Positions 17,265-25,942 of a stretch of 64,000 bases of DNA are shown here, in pieces. The first letter of the stretch is position 1, and each line of letters opens with the position of its first letter. The notes below the pieces were generated by a model, which was not told the DNA's origin, ran no database searches, and saw only the letters and a list, made by a program, of their open reading frames with translations. The DNA comes from Kribbella turkmenica. GTDB taxonomy: Bacteria > Actinomycetota > Actinomycetes > Propionibacteriales > Kribbellaceae. A program made the translations under genes and the position numbers. The stretch spans positions 1-64,000 of the forward strand of contig NZ_SMKR01000003.1 in assembly GCF_004348725.1 (NCBI RefSeq). Reading direction: 5' to 3'.

Positions 17265-17307
17265 GTGACCTCGTTTCCACCATGGGCCGCCCGGGTACCA
17301 GCCTGGC

Positions 17308-18363
17308 GTGACTCATTCTTTGATCGGAGTCGAAGAAGAGCTCCTGCTCGTGTCCGCCACCGGTGATCCGCTGCCTCGCAGCAAGGCGGTCGTCGAGGAA
17401 CTGCCGGAGCTGGACGTCGCCCTCGAACTGACCAGAGCCCAGGTCGAGATCAACAGCCCGGTGTGCCGGACGGCGGCCGAGTTGCACGCGCACCTGTCCG
17501 ACATGCGCTCGGCGCTCGCGCGGGCGGCGGCCGAGGAGGGCGCCCGGCTGCTCGCCATCGCGGTGCCCCCGCAGGGCAAGGCGATCCAGTCGATCACGAA
17601 GAAGCAGCGGTACCAGGAAATGGCCGCCAGGTACGGGCAGTTGGCGCGCGAGCAGGCCGTGTGCGGGTGTCACGTGCATGTCGACGTACCCGACAGGGAG
17701 GCGGCGACCCGCGTCAGCAACCACCTGCGGCCGTGGCTGCCGACCCTGCTGGCACTGACGGCGAACTCGCCGATCTATCTCGACGAGGACACCGGCTTCG
17801 CGAGCTGGCGGTGGCTGATGTGGTCGCGTTGGCCGTCGTCCGGCCCGCCGCCGTACTTCGAGTCGGCGGAGCACTACGACGCGCTGGTGGCGATGCATCT
17901 CGCGGCCGGGACGCTGATGGACGAGCAGATGGTCTACTGGGACGTCCGGCCGTCGTCCCACCTGCCGACCGTCGAGGTCCGGGTCAGTGACGTACCGCTG
18001 ACGGTCGACGAGACGGTGCTGCTCGCGACACTCGTCCGTGCGTTGGTGATGACCGCGCTCGAGGACGGCACGAAAGGCCCGACGCTGGAGCCCGAGGTGC
18101 TGCGGGCCGCCTACTGGCTGGCGGCCCGTGACGGTCTCACGGCCGACGGCCTGGACGTCCTGCGCGCCGGGCTCGTGCCGATGTCCCAGGCCTTGGATGC
18201 GTTGCGCAAGCATGTCGAGCCGGCGCTGCAGGAACTCGGTGACGCCGACCTGGTTGAAGACGGCATTCAACGGGTAATCATTCACGGCAACGGAGCCGTC
18301 CGCCAACGCAAGGCCTTCCGTGAGGGCGCCAACCTCATCGCCCTCACGGAAGTCAAACCCTAG
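17308..18363 (+). CDS. YbdK-type carboxylate-amine ligase (glutamate-cysteine ligase 2 family)
   Basis: This 351-aa protein begins with the family start IGVEEELLLV at residues 6-15. It also has TRAQVEINSPVC, a CGCHVHVDV motif for metal and nucleotide binding, and DVRPSSHLPTVEVRVSD in the central part. Members are ATP-grasp-like glutamine-synthetase-fold ligases that join a carboxylate to an amine; some have weak glutamate-cysteine ligase activity. Actinobacteria use mycothiol rather than glutathione, so the true product is uncertain. Its TAG stop interlocks with the convergent stop of the phosphodiesterase gene (CTAG). Confidence 0.85.
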   Translation: MTHSLIGVEEELLLVSATGDPLPRSKAVVEELPELDVALELTRAQVEINSPVCRTAAELHAHLSDMRSALARAAAEEGARLLAIAVPPQGKAIQSITKKQRYQEMAARYGQLAREQAVCGCHVHVDVPDREAATRVSNHLRPWLPTLLALTANSPIYLDEDTGFASWRWLMWSRWPSSGPPPYFESAEHYDALVAMHLAAGTLMDEQMVYWDVRPSSHLPTVEVRVSDVPLTVDETVLLATLVRALVMTALEDGTKGPTLEPEVLRAAYWLAARDGLTADGLDVLRAGLVPMSQALDALRKHVEPALQELGDADLVEDGIQRVIIHGNGAVRQRKAFREGANLIALTEVKP

Positions 18364-20135
18364 CGGCGGAGGAACGACTCCAGTCCGTGCAGGTCGTCGG
18401 TGTTGATGTGGTCGACGCCTGCCGCCTTCAGCTCGCTCCAGAGCGCCTCCCGAGCCATCCCGCGCACGTCCGGCGTCGCCCAGAACCGCACCCGGTAGCC
18501 GGCGTGGTGCGCCCGGACGACGATGTCGTGGAGCTTGGTCCGTTCGGCGGCCGGCATCGGGCCCAGACCGGTCCAGGTGAAGTTGTTCGTCCAGTTGTCG
18601 CTCAGCAGCGGCATGAGGGACGCCGGCATCCCCGACGGCAGGTCGCCGAGCCGGCCGTCGTACCCGGCGTACCGGACCTTCTGCGCCCGCAGGACGTCGA
18701 GCGGCCGGTTCCCGCTGATCACCGAGGTCACGGCGCCCTTCAGCACGCGCCCGTTGATGAACACCGTGCTGATCCCGCGGTACTTCGTCAGCGCCTTGTC
18801 GATGGCGGCGTACGTCGAGGGGCCGTCGCTCTTGATGTCGATCAGCAGCTGGAAGTCCCGGCCGTGCTTGTACACCTGCCCGTGGTTCGCCCGCACCCGC
18901 TCGGCCAGCGGCTGCAGGTACAGGCTCTCCAGCGTGCGCCCGGGGACGGCGTCCTCGAGGTCGTGCGTGACCCGCAGTTCGCCGTCGATCAGCCACACGT
19001 CCGCCTCGACACTGTTGAAGCCACGGTCCAGCGCGTCCTGCAACGGCCGCCGGTGCTCGTAGTCGTTGTGCGCGTGCGCCGCGGGCAGCGCGCGTACGGC
19101 GGGAGCGTCGTACGACCGCGGCAGCCGGTAACCCTCGGACCGGACGACGTCGCGCAGCCGGTCGGGGTAGTCGGTGATGATCCCGTCGACGCCCTTGTCG
19201 ATCAGCGACCGCATGGTCGCCGGGTCGTCGACCGTCCACGGCACCACCTTCATCCCGGCCTCGTGCGCGGACTCGACCATGTCCTCGGTGACGTACGGCC
19301 GGTAGGTCGGGTCGGTGACCTTGCCGTCCTGCGGAAAGCCGTGCACCGGCGAGATCGCGGACGCGCCGAAGGACTTGGTCGCCTTGACCAGGTCGCCGCC
19401 GAAGTCGTCGATGTCGATTCCGCCCAGCCACGGCGACCGGCCCGGCTGACCGACCTGGAGGAAGTCGTAGTTCGTCAGGGCGACCAGCGGCAGTTCGGGC
19501 GCGACCTGGCGCATCCGCATCAGCGCGCCCCAGTCGAAGCTCTGGATCGTCACCTGCCGGGCGATCCGGGCCTTCCGGATCTCCTGGGACACGACCTGCA
19601 CGAACTGCTCGCGGGGGGCGGTCTCGGACGGTGCGCCGGCTTCCACCTTGGTCTCGATGTTGAGCTTCACGCCGTACGCGTGGAAGCGGTGCACGAGCGC
19701 GAAGACGTCCCGCAGTTCCGGCATCTGAGCGCCCGGGTCGGGCCGCTGGCCGGGGTGGTTCGGCAGCGTCTGCGAGCCGCAGTCGAGCTGCTCGACCTGC
19801 TTCAGCGACAGCGTGTTGATGTACTTGCCGACGTACGGGTACTCGGGATCACCCGGGGTGTACGGCGCGGTGTCCTTGCACTTGGTGCCGGCGATCCGCC
19901 GGTCGTGGGTGACGACCGCGTGGCCGTCCTCGGTGATCTGGACGTCGAGCTCGAGCGTGCTGACGCCGAGCTCGAGGCCGTGGGAGAAGGACGCGATCGT
20001 GCTTTCCACCGTGAGTCCGAGGCCACCGCGGTGGGCCTGGACGTCGAACTCGCCGCGGGCGGCGGCGGCCGGTGCGGCCGGGAGCACCCCGGCGACGAGG
20101 GCTAGCGGAAGCAGCGCGCGGGTGAGGCGGCGCAT
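18360..20135 (-). CDS. Secreted tandem phosphodiesterase (GDPD plus second PI-PLC-like domain)
   Basis: This 591-aa protein has a Sec signal peptide (MRRLTRALLPLALVAG, cleavage near AAAA at residue 26). Residues about 30-330 form a glycerophosphodiester phosphodiesterase domain with QAHRGG, ELDVQITEDGHAVVTHDR and a closing DGIITDYPDRL. Residues about 342-590 form a second barrel with HAHNDYEHRRPLQDAL and SVEADVWL, ending DHINTDDLHGL. GDPDs release glycerol 3-phosphate from deacylated phospholipids; the HANDYEH type resembles PI-PLC-like hydrolases. Two complete barrels in one chain are unusual. It probably acts outside the cell in phosphate scavenging. Confidence 0.85.
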   Translation of the reverse strand: MRRLTRALLPLALVAGVLPAAPAAAARGEFDVQAHRGGLGLTVESTIASFSHGLELGVSTLELDVQITEDGHAVVTHDRRIAGTKCKDTAPYTPGDPEYPYVGKYINTLSLKQVEQLDCGSQTLPNHPGQRPDPGAQMPELRDVFALVHRFHAYGVKLNIETKVEAGAPSETAPREQFVQVVSQEIRKARIARQVTIQSFDWGALMRMRQVAPELPLVALTNYDFLQVGQPGRSPWLGGIDIDDFGGDLVKATKSFGASAISPVHGFPQDGKVTDPTYRPYVTEDMVESAHEAGMKVVPWTVDDPATMRSLIDKGVDGIITDYPDRLRDVVRSEGYRLPRSYDAPAVRALPAAHAHNDYEHRRPLQDALDRGFNSVEADVWLIDGELRVTHDLEDAVPGRTLESLYLQPLAERVRANHGQVYKHGRDFQLLIDIKSDGPSTYAAIDKALTKYRGISTVFINGRVLKGAVTSVISGNRPLDVLRAQKVRYAGYDGRLGDLPSGMPASLMPLLSDNWTNNFTWTGLGPMPAAERTKLHDIVVRAHHAGYRVRFWATPDVRGMAREALWSELKAAGVDHINTDDLHGLESFLRR

Positions 20136-20394
20136 GGGGGTCTTCCTTCCAGAGGGGTGTGGGCGGACGCCCCCTGAGGCTGGCTGCCACAGGGAGACCT
20201 GTGCCTTCGTGAAGGTAACCCAGAAAAGGCCGGCTGGTGACCTTCGCGTGTCGCGCAGCGACTACGGAGCGGATAGGACTACCCGGCGCACCGACTGGCT
20301 CTCAGCCGTCAGGGTAAGTGCGACCGCCAGGGCGGCGATGCGCTTCACAGGTCGCCAGCTGATGGGCAGGCTGGCAAGCTAAGCCGCGTTTCGC

Positions 20395-21483
20395 CTAGGC
20401 TGTCACACCGGTCTTTCTCATCAGAGTGAACAGGGATTCCACCATCGGCATGATGCCCTCGCCGAGGTCTTCCAGGGAAATCATGGGGAGACGGACGCCT
20501 GTGCCCTCGGATCTCTTCAACCAGGCGTGGTCCAACTCGTCATCACGCACGCGCCATGTGCGATGCACGTGAAGGTGTTCGCCGGCCAGGTTGTCGTACT
20601 CACCTTGGTACAGCTGTACCTTGAGCTGCAGCTTCTCGCGGGCGGATTCGGCATCGAAAACCCTGGGCTCACGGTTCTTCTTGTCGCGTTTACGGTCGTC
20701 CCACAGACCGAGTGCGTCTCTGGCGAGAGGCACTTCCCGGGCGATGTCACCCAATCCCGGGTTGGCGTATGTACCTCTCGGGGACCGTTTCTCCCCGCCG
20801 AACAGATCGCCAGCCCTTTCTATCCCGAACTGGCCGGCCTCGACGCCGTTGCGGATGAGGCTCGCCACGTCTGCCTTCCCGGGCAACTCTCCGGCCAGAC
20901 CGTTCGTAAGACCGGCGCCGACCATCGCTCCAGCTCGAAGTACCAGGTCTTTGATGAGCGTCGTCTTGCCGATGATGAGCTCGTCCCGCCGTCCACTGCC
21001 CTGGATGTAGTGGCTGATACCGACTTCGGCGGTCAGCTCGCCTGACGGGATGTCATCACCCCAATTGTCGTGGTTCAGGTTGAGTACACAGAGGATCGAG
21101 CCCGCCCCCGCCCGACTGTATTGCCTGGTCAGGTCTGCCAATCTGCCAATCTGGATGACGTTGTGATTGTCTAGGCTGAAGTACCGCACGTCCCGCCATC
21201 GGTCGCGCTCGGTCTCCTGGAGCTGAGCGTTCCAAGGATAGGCGGTCTTCAGTTTTTTCCGTCCCTGGTAGAGATCGCCGGCGTACTCGTAGATCCGCTC
21301 CGACTCGACATCGACCCGATAGAACCCGGGCTCGATCGGCCGGGCCGGCCCGGTCTCCGGGTTCAGTTTCTGCTTGAGGGCGGTCGCTTCTTCATGGAAG
21401 AAGCCCTTGAGGGTGTCCAAGAACGCCTCGCCAGGTTTGTTGACGGCTCCGGTGCGAGTGCTGGAATCTCTCGAATCTGGCAT
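20395..21483 (-). CDS. Unrecognised 362-aa protein, second gene of the lectin-type operon
   Basis: The start at 21483 follows AAGGAG and lies 20 bases after the stop of the large upstream gene, so the two form an operon. There is no signal peptide. N-terminal residues are helical and charged (EAFLDTLKGFFHEEATALK). A beta-rich part follows with EPGFYRVDVESERIYEYAGD, IQIGRLADL and SILCVLNLNH. A glycine/alanine-rich helix pair (DLVLRAGAMVGAGLTNGLAG) around residue 190 resembles a membrane-seeking or nucleotide-binding segment. The C-terminal third is again beta-rich (REKLQLKVQLYQGEYDNL, HLHVHRTWRV). I do not recognise the family. Codon use is less G+C-biased than in neighbouring core genes. Confidence 0.65.
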   Translation of the reverse strand: MPDSRDSSTRTGAVNKPGEAFLDTLKGFFHEEATALKQKLNPETGPARPIEPGFYRVDVESERIYEYAGDLYQGRKKLKTAYPWNAQLQETERDRWRDVRYFSLDNHNVIQIGRLADLTRQYSRAGAGSILCVLNLNHDNWGDDIPSGELTAEVGISHYIQGSGRRDELIIGKTTLIKDLVLRAGAMVGAGLTNGLAGELPGKADVASLIRNGVEAGQFGIERAGDLFGGEKRSPRGTYANPGLGDIAREVPLARDALGLWDDRKRDKKNREPRVFDAESAREKLQLKVQLYQGEYDNLAGEHLHVHRTWRVRDDELDHAWLKRSEGTGVRLPMISLEDLGEGIMPMVESLFTLMRKTGVTA

Positions 21484-21503
21484 GGTCAGCTCCTTCAGCT
21501 CCT

Positions 21504-24500
21504 TCAGCTCGAGTGGCCGGCGGCCCACCGCAGGATTTCGTCCCGTGGGGTTTGGCGGATCCGCTCCTCGACAGTCGCTTCGTCGACGTTCAGACTGGCG
21601 GCGATCTCCGGGATCCTGGTGTACAACCTCTTCATCGTGGCCGCTGCGAACGACTCGGTCTCGACCGCTTCGCCCGGCTCGCCGTCGGACCACGAGTCGT
21701 CGTCCAGCTTCTCGGACCTGGCCCGTTGGCCGTGCCCACGTTCGAGCCCTCTCCGGCCCGTCCCGAGCCGGCGGTCACGTCGCCGGCCACCGCCGGTGTT
21801 GTGCAGCGCGCCGTACTCGGTGATGTTGCGGCCTGCAGTGACTCCACCGATGGCGTCGGCGATTCCGTCGGCGCCGGCGATCTTGGCGAGGACGGCGCCC
21901 TCGGGGCCGAGCAGCATGGGTGCGGCCTCGATCGCGAGGTCGGCCATCCGCTCCAAGTGGTCGGCCGCGATCTTCATCGCGGCGGTAGCATTCTTGCCGC
22001 CGGCCTGGTCGCTGCTTGCGGCGAGTTCGAGACTCTTGCCGAGCAGTTCCTGCGCCCCGGACAGTCCACTCATGTCGCGGAAGAGGTTGGCGGTGGCCAC
22101 TGTACGCAGGATGGCTTCGAGTCCGGCGGGTTCGGGCAGAGGCTGGAGCGGATTGATCCGCGCGGCTGGTGCGGCCATCGCTGCGGGAGTCAGATCGGGC
22201 TGGACCGCCCGGCTGTCGGTCGACACGGGCGCGATCTCGCTCGCCAGAACCGGAATCGGCGAGTCCTGCCAGTTCCAGAACCGGGTCGCGTCGAGTTTCT
22301 CCGCGGAGTTGGCACGACCCAGCACCGCCTCGGCGAACACCCCACGGCCGGGCAGGCCGAGCACCATCGGGTCAGGCTCGTCGTCGAAATCCACGTTGGC
22401 CTCCAACCACGTCCTGCGTTCCCTCGTGCTGGCAAAGTGCCAGCGGAAGGCGAGGTAGTTGCCGGTGATGGCGACCGGTTGCGGATCCAGGCAGACGGCC
22501 AGCGGGACCGGATCGCGCTTGCTCTCTGGTGTGTAGTGGTAGGTGGCGAGCATCCGGCTGAGTTCGAGCTCGCCGGCGTGGGCCCAGATGACGCGGCTGT
22601 AGAACGCGGCGTTGTCGTTGAGGTGGTCGAGGATGTCGGCGGACGCCGCCTCGGCCCGGACCCAGAAGCCCAATGTCGCGAGGAATCGCTGCTTCCCGGT
22701 GGTGGATCCCACCTCGCCGAACAGTCCACACAGGGTCGAGCCACGAACGTCCAGAGAGATCTCCCTGGCTCCTGTCACCGGCTCACCAAAGATTTGCTCG
22801 CCGGAGTTGCTCTTGACGACGATCTGGCGCAGATTGCCGGCGACCACGCGCATCGTCAACGCGATCAGCCGATCGCCGGTAGGGAACTTGTGGGTGGCCG
22901 AGTTCAGCTGCAGGGCCGGATCAGTTTCGCCGAAGTTGAAGTTCTCCCCAGCCGCTCCGGTGGCGCCTCGCATGGTCAGCTGGATCCCTCGCAGCTTATC
23001 CTTGTCCCACCAGACGGTCAGTGCCGCTGCCTCGGCTTTGTCGTCGTGCTTCTCGAAGCCGGAGACGTCACGTGTCAGGATGCGGACGGGGGAGCCATCC
23101 GGAGTCAGCGCCCACAGCTCGCTCCCGGAGACCGGGGCTGCGACCTTGAGCTTCTCAGCGCCGGTGTAGGTCCGGTGGTCCCAGCCGGCGCCGTTCCATT
23201 GATAGAGATCGTTGCCGGCATTGACCCCCCACAAAGACCCGTCGGAGGCGCCGGCGATCTGGGTCAGTACACCGCCACGCTCGTCCCACCGCCGAGTCTT
23301 GGAGTTCCATTCGTACGGCTGGCCGTTCGCGTGCAGGCACCATGCGACGTCCCGCCCGACGGCGGCGATGCTGCCGCCGGGCTCGCCGCCGACGTCTTGG
23401 CCCATCGCCTCCCAGTTCGACCCGTCACGGCGGTAGCGGCCACCGGCGGGTCCGCTGCCCCAGACCGCGCCGTCGGCCGCGGCCGCGATCGCGACCAGAC
23501 CGCCGGTCGCCCGGCCACGATCGATCTTGGTCCAGGTCTGTCCTTCCAGCCGATAGATGTCTTTGTTCGTCATCGTCACCCAGACCGAGTGTGCTCCGCC
23601 GACGGCGATCGCTGCACCGCCTTCGGCCGGCAGGCCCGGTACGGCAACCCAGGAGTTGGTCGGCGGGTCCCATCTCTCTGGCTGTCCATTGGTGAGGCCG
23701 AGTCCCCAGACGGCATCCGCAGATGCCGCGAGGTGCTTGAACTTCCCCGGCTTGATCTCGATGACCGCGGCGGCCGTCGCACCGGGAGCGACCGTCACGG
23801 TTCCCGAACTTGCGGCGGTCATCGCCACCTTGGTCTGGAACGGATCCGTGCCCGCCATCCGATCCTTCCAGGCCTTCGGCGCGGCCAGTGCGAGGACGTC
23901 GGCGTACCGCTTCAAGATGTTGGTGGTGAACGTCAGGATCTTCATCGGGATGAAGAGACAACGGTCGACCTGGACCGGTTTCGTGGTGACCTCGTAGACC
24001 TGCACGACTTCGTAGTACTGCATCGTGAGTGCGTGCATGTGGTTGTAGTTGGTCACGACCCTGGTGCTGGCTTTCGCGCCTTCGACCTGGTCGGTCTCCT
24101 GCACTACCGCGACGTGCTGGTTCCGGACCGCGGTCGCGACCTGGCGGGTACGGCCGGCGATGTCCTGTGCCGTTCGGCCCGCGACTTCCCGAGTGCCCGA
24201 CGAGCGTGCGACCGCGGTCGCGGCGCCCATGCTGCTGGACAGGCTGCCCTGGTAGCCGTTGCTGAAGATGCCGAGCGATACGCCACCCGTCGCCGCAACG
24301 GTCGCCGATGCCGCGATCTGGCCGGTGGTGGAGTCACCGAACTGCTGCTCCAGCGCAACCGAGTTGGCGACCTCGGCCACCGAGCGATCGAAGACGGCGT
24401 CCTCGCCGGTCTTCTCTGCGACGTCCACTCCTTCGTCACGGGCGCCTTTGTCGCGCCGGGTCCAGTCGACCACGGCCACCCTGGTGCTCTCCCCTGGTGC

Positions 24501-24788
24501 CAGGGCCAGGCTGTGCAGAAGGCGTCCGAGGGTGACCCCGAGTGAGCGCCATCGCTGCTCGGTGGTGATGATCAAGCCTTCACCCGGACGGTCGAACAAC
24601 TTCAGTTCACCATCGTCCTTCCCGAGGTCGACGGGCTCGTTCAGTTCGACCAAGGCGTCCTGCTCGGCATCGGGAATGTCAGTCAGAACAACGGTCTGAT
24701 ACCGGACGGTCTCGGTCGGGTAGCTGCCGGTTGCGGGTAGCAGGTCGGGCGGAGCCTGCCCGTCGTCGGCTGGGATGAATTCGGGCAT
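21504..24788 (-). CDS. Large unrecognised protein with tectonin-type propeller and jacalin-like segment
   Basis: This encodes 1094 aa from the ATG at 24788, preceded by GGAGG. Residues 25-110 are beta-rich (RYQTVVLTDIP, GLIITTEQRW). Residues 130-230 are Ala/Ser/Thr/Gly-rich and probably helical (IAASATVAATGGVSLGIFS). Residues 240-310 contain TNYNHMHALTMQYYE. Residues about 350-575 hold five or six repeats of roughly 38 residues with the tectonin signature (AASADAVWGLG, GGAHSVWVTM, AAADGAVWGSG, GRDVAWCLH, ASDGSLWGVN), a beta-propeller often found in lectins and innate immunity proteins. Residues about 600-710 resemble a jacalin-type beta-prism (IQLTMRGATGAAGENFNFGE, then LCGLFGEVGS). The C-terminus is helical with a low-complexity Arg/Gly stretch near 1000-1025. 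There is no secretion signal. Function unknown; glycan or membrane recognition is inferred. Confidence 0.7.
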   Translation of the reverse strand: MPEFIPADDGQAPPDLLPATGSYPTETVRYQTVVLTDIPDAEQDALVELNEPVDLGKDDGELKLFDRPGEGLIITTEQRWRSLGVTLGRLLHSLALAPGESTRVAVVDWTRRDKGARDEGVDVAEKTGEDAVFDRSVAEVANSVALEQQFGDSTTGQIAASATVAATGGVSLGIFSNGYQGSLSSSMGAATAVARSSGTREVAGRTAQDIAGRTRQVATAVRNQHVAVVQETDQVEGAKASTRVVTNYNHMHALTMQYYEVVQVYEVTTKPVQVDRCLFIPMKILTFTTNILKRYADVLALAAPKAWKDRMAGTDPFQTKVAMTAASSGTVTVAPGATAAAVIEIKPGKFKHLAASADAVWGLGLTNGQPERWDPPTNSWVAVPGLPAEGGAAIAVGGAHSVWVTMTNKDIYRLEGQTWTKIDRGRATGGLVAIAAAADGAVWGSGPAGGRYRRDGSNWEAMGQDVGGEPGGSIAAVGRDVAWCLHANGQPYEWNSKTRRWDERGGVLTQIAGASDGSLWGVNAGNDLYQWNGAGWDHRTYTGAEKLKVAAPVSGSELWALTPDGSPVRILTRDVSGFEKHDDKAEAAALTVWWDKDKLRGIQLTMRGATGAAGENFNFGETDPALQLNSATHKFPTGDRLIALTMRVVAGNLRQIVVKSNSGEQIFGEPVTGAREISLDVRGSTLCGLFGEVGSTTGKQRFLATLGFWVRAEAASADILDHLNDNAAFYSRVIWAHAGELELSRMLATYHYTPESKRDPVPLAVCLDPQPVAITGNYLAFRWHFASTRERRTWLEANVDFDDEPDPMVLGLPGRGVFAEAVLGRANSAEKLDATRFWNWQDSPIPVLASEIAPVSTDSRAVQPDLTPAAMAAPAARINPLQPLPEPAGLEAILRTVATANLFRDMSGLSGAQELLGKSLELAASSDQAGGKNATAAMKIAADHLERMADLAIEAAPMLLGPEGAVLAKIAGADGIADAIGGVTAGRNITEYGALHNTGGGRRRDRRLGTGRRGLERGHGQRARSEKLDDDSWSDGEPGEAVETESFAAATMKRLYTRIPEIAASLNVDEATVEERIRQTPRDEILRWAAGHSS

Positions 24789-24949
24789 GACAAACCTCCA
24801 CGGCGAACAGTGGGCCCGGCTTTGCGACAGGCCGTGCGCTCTGCCGGACGACGGTACGTCGGCACGCGGGTACTGATCGGCGTGCGGACCCAACTCCGCA
24901 CGCAGAGTCAAGATCCACGGCCGGTCGGCTGTCGACTCTGCACGAATCG

Positions 24950-25942
24950 TCAAAAAGCGTGCTCGTCCGTGCGCCGGGCCTCGCGAGGAGTCTGGCCGAA
25001 CTCGGCATGGAACAGCCGGCTGAAGTGCGCCGGACTCGGCAGGCCGACATCGGCACCGATCTCGGCGATGCTGCGATGCCGGTGCCGGGGGTCACGCAGT
25101 AGCGTCCGGGCCCGCTGGAGCCGGCGCCGCCTGATCGTGGTGGCAACTCCCTCGCCCTCATCGGACAGTAACTGGTACAAGGCGCGCCTGGACATGTGCA
25201 GCGCGGCTGCGATCTCGTCAGGACCGAGCCGCCGATCGGCGAGGTTGGCTTCGATGAACCTCCATACCTGGAGCCGCCTGGCCGCGGCGTGCTCAGTGCC
25301 GTCCGTGCTGATGCCATGGAGGGAGTGCACGAGCATCGTGATCAGCGAGACGCTGATGGTGTCCAAGTTTGCGGTCGCCGTGTGAGACAGGTCCTCCAAT
25401 CGGCCGAGCATGCCGATCAAGACGGGTCGGACCAGGGATTGGAAGACCGGCGAGCGTTCGAGTTGTTGCCGCGCGGTAACCCGATCGATCGCCCGATCGG
25501 GCAGCTCTACGGACGTCCGAGGCACGTTGATTTGAATCGTGCGGAAGCCAGCTGGATTGCGCCAGTAGCCGCCGGTGCGGCCGTAAAGAACCGGCGAGCC
25601 GTCCGTCAGCGACATGTCCTGCCCATGCCAGTGGCCGGTCACGCCCCGGCCGCGAACGAACATCGCGACTCGCAGCAGATCACTGGCCTCCGTGGCCTCC
25701 GGCCGCCAGCTGCCGACGGCCGGACCGCAGTGCAGCTCGATGATGCTCGTGTCGCCGCATGCAAGAACCTCCCCCAATGATCGGAAATCAGCCGGGATCC
25801 GGTCGATCGGATCCAGCCGCATCGTCGCGATCGCCGCCTCTGAGTACCAGGTCCGCCAATAGTCGAACCGCTCCCTGGGCAAGATCCCCGGCGTATCGAA
25901 CCGTCGGTGGTGCATTGGCCCCGTCATGGCATTTCGTCCCAT
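24950..25942 (-). CDS. AraC-family transcriptional regulator
   Basis: This 330-aa protein has an N-terminal AraC-binding-like domain (about 20-200, with FRSLGEVLACGDTSIIELH and VAMFVRGRGVTG) and a C-terminal AraC-type double helix-turn-helix (about 225-325; DEIAAALHMSRRALYQLL and AEIGADVGLPSPAHFSRLF, ending TPREARR). The ATG at 25927 is an alternative start with a weak GGGA site. It stands 161 bases upstream of the large lectin-type gene in the same direction and is the obvious candidate to control that operon. The effector is unknown. Confidence 0.88.
   Translation of the reverse strand: MGRNAMTGPMHHRRFDTPGILPRERFDYWRTWYSEAAIATMRLDPIDRIPADFRSLGEVLACGDTSIIELHCGPAVGSWRPEATEASDLLRVAMFVRGRGVTGHWHGQDMSLTDGSPVLYGRTGGYWRNPAGFRTIQINVPRTSVELPDRAIDRVTARQQLERSPVFQSLVRPVLIGMLGRLEDLSHTATANLDTISVSLITMLVHSLHGISTDGTEHAAARRLQVWRFIEANLADRRLGPDEIAAALHMSRRALYQLLSDEGEGVATTIRRRRLQRARTLLRDPRHRHRSIAEIGADVGLPSPAHFSRLFHAEFGQTPREARRTDEHAF

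Noticed and set aside
21513-24545. 1010-codon plus-strand frame opposite the large lectin-type gene
   Set aside because: It has no ribosome binding site or recognisable domain, while the reverse strand has GGAGG, regular repeats and a coupled downstream gene.
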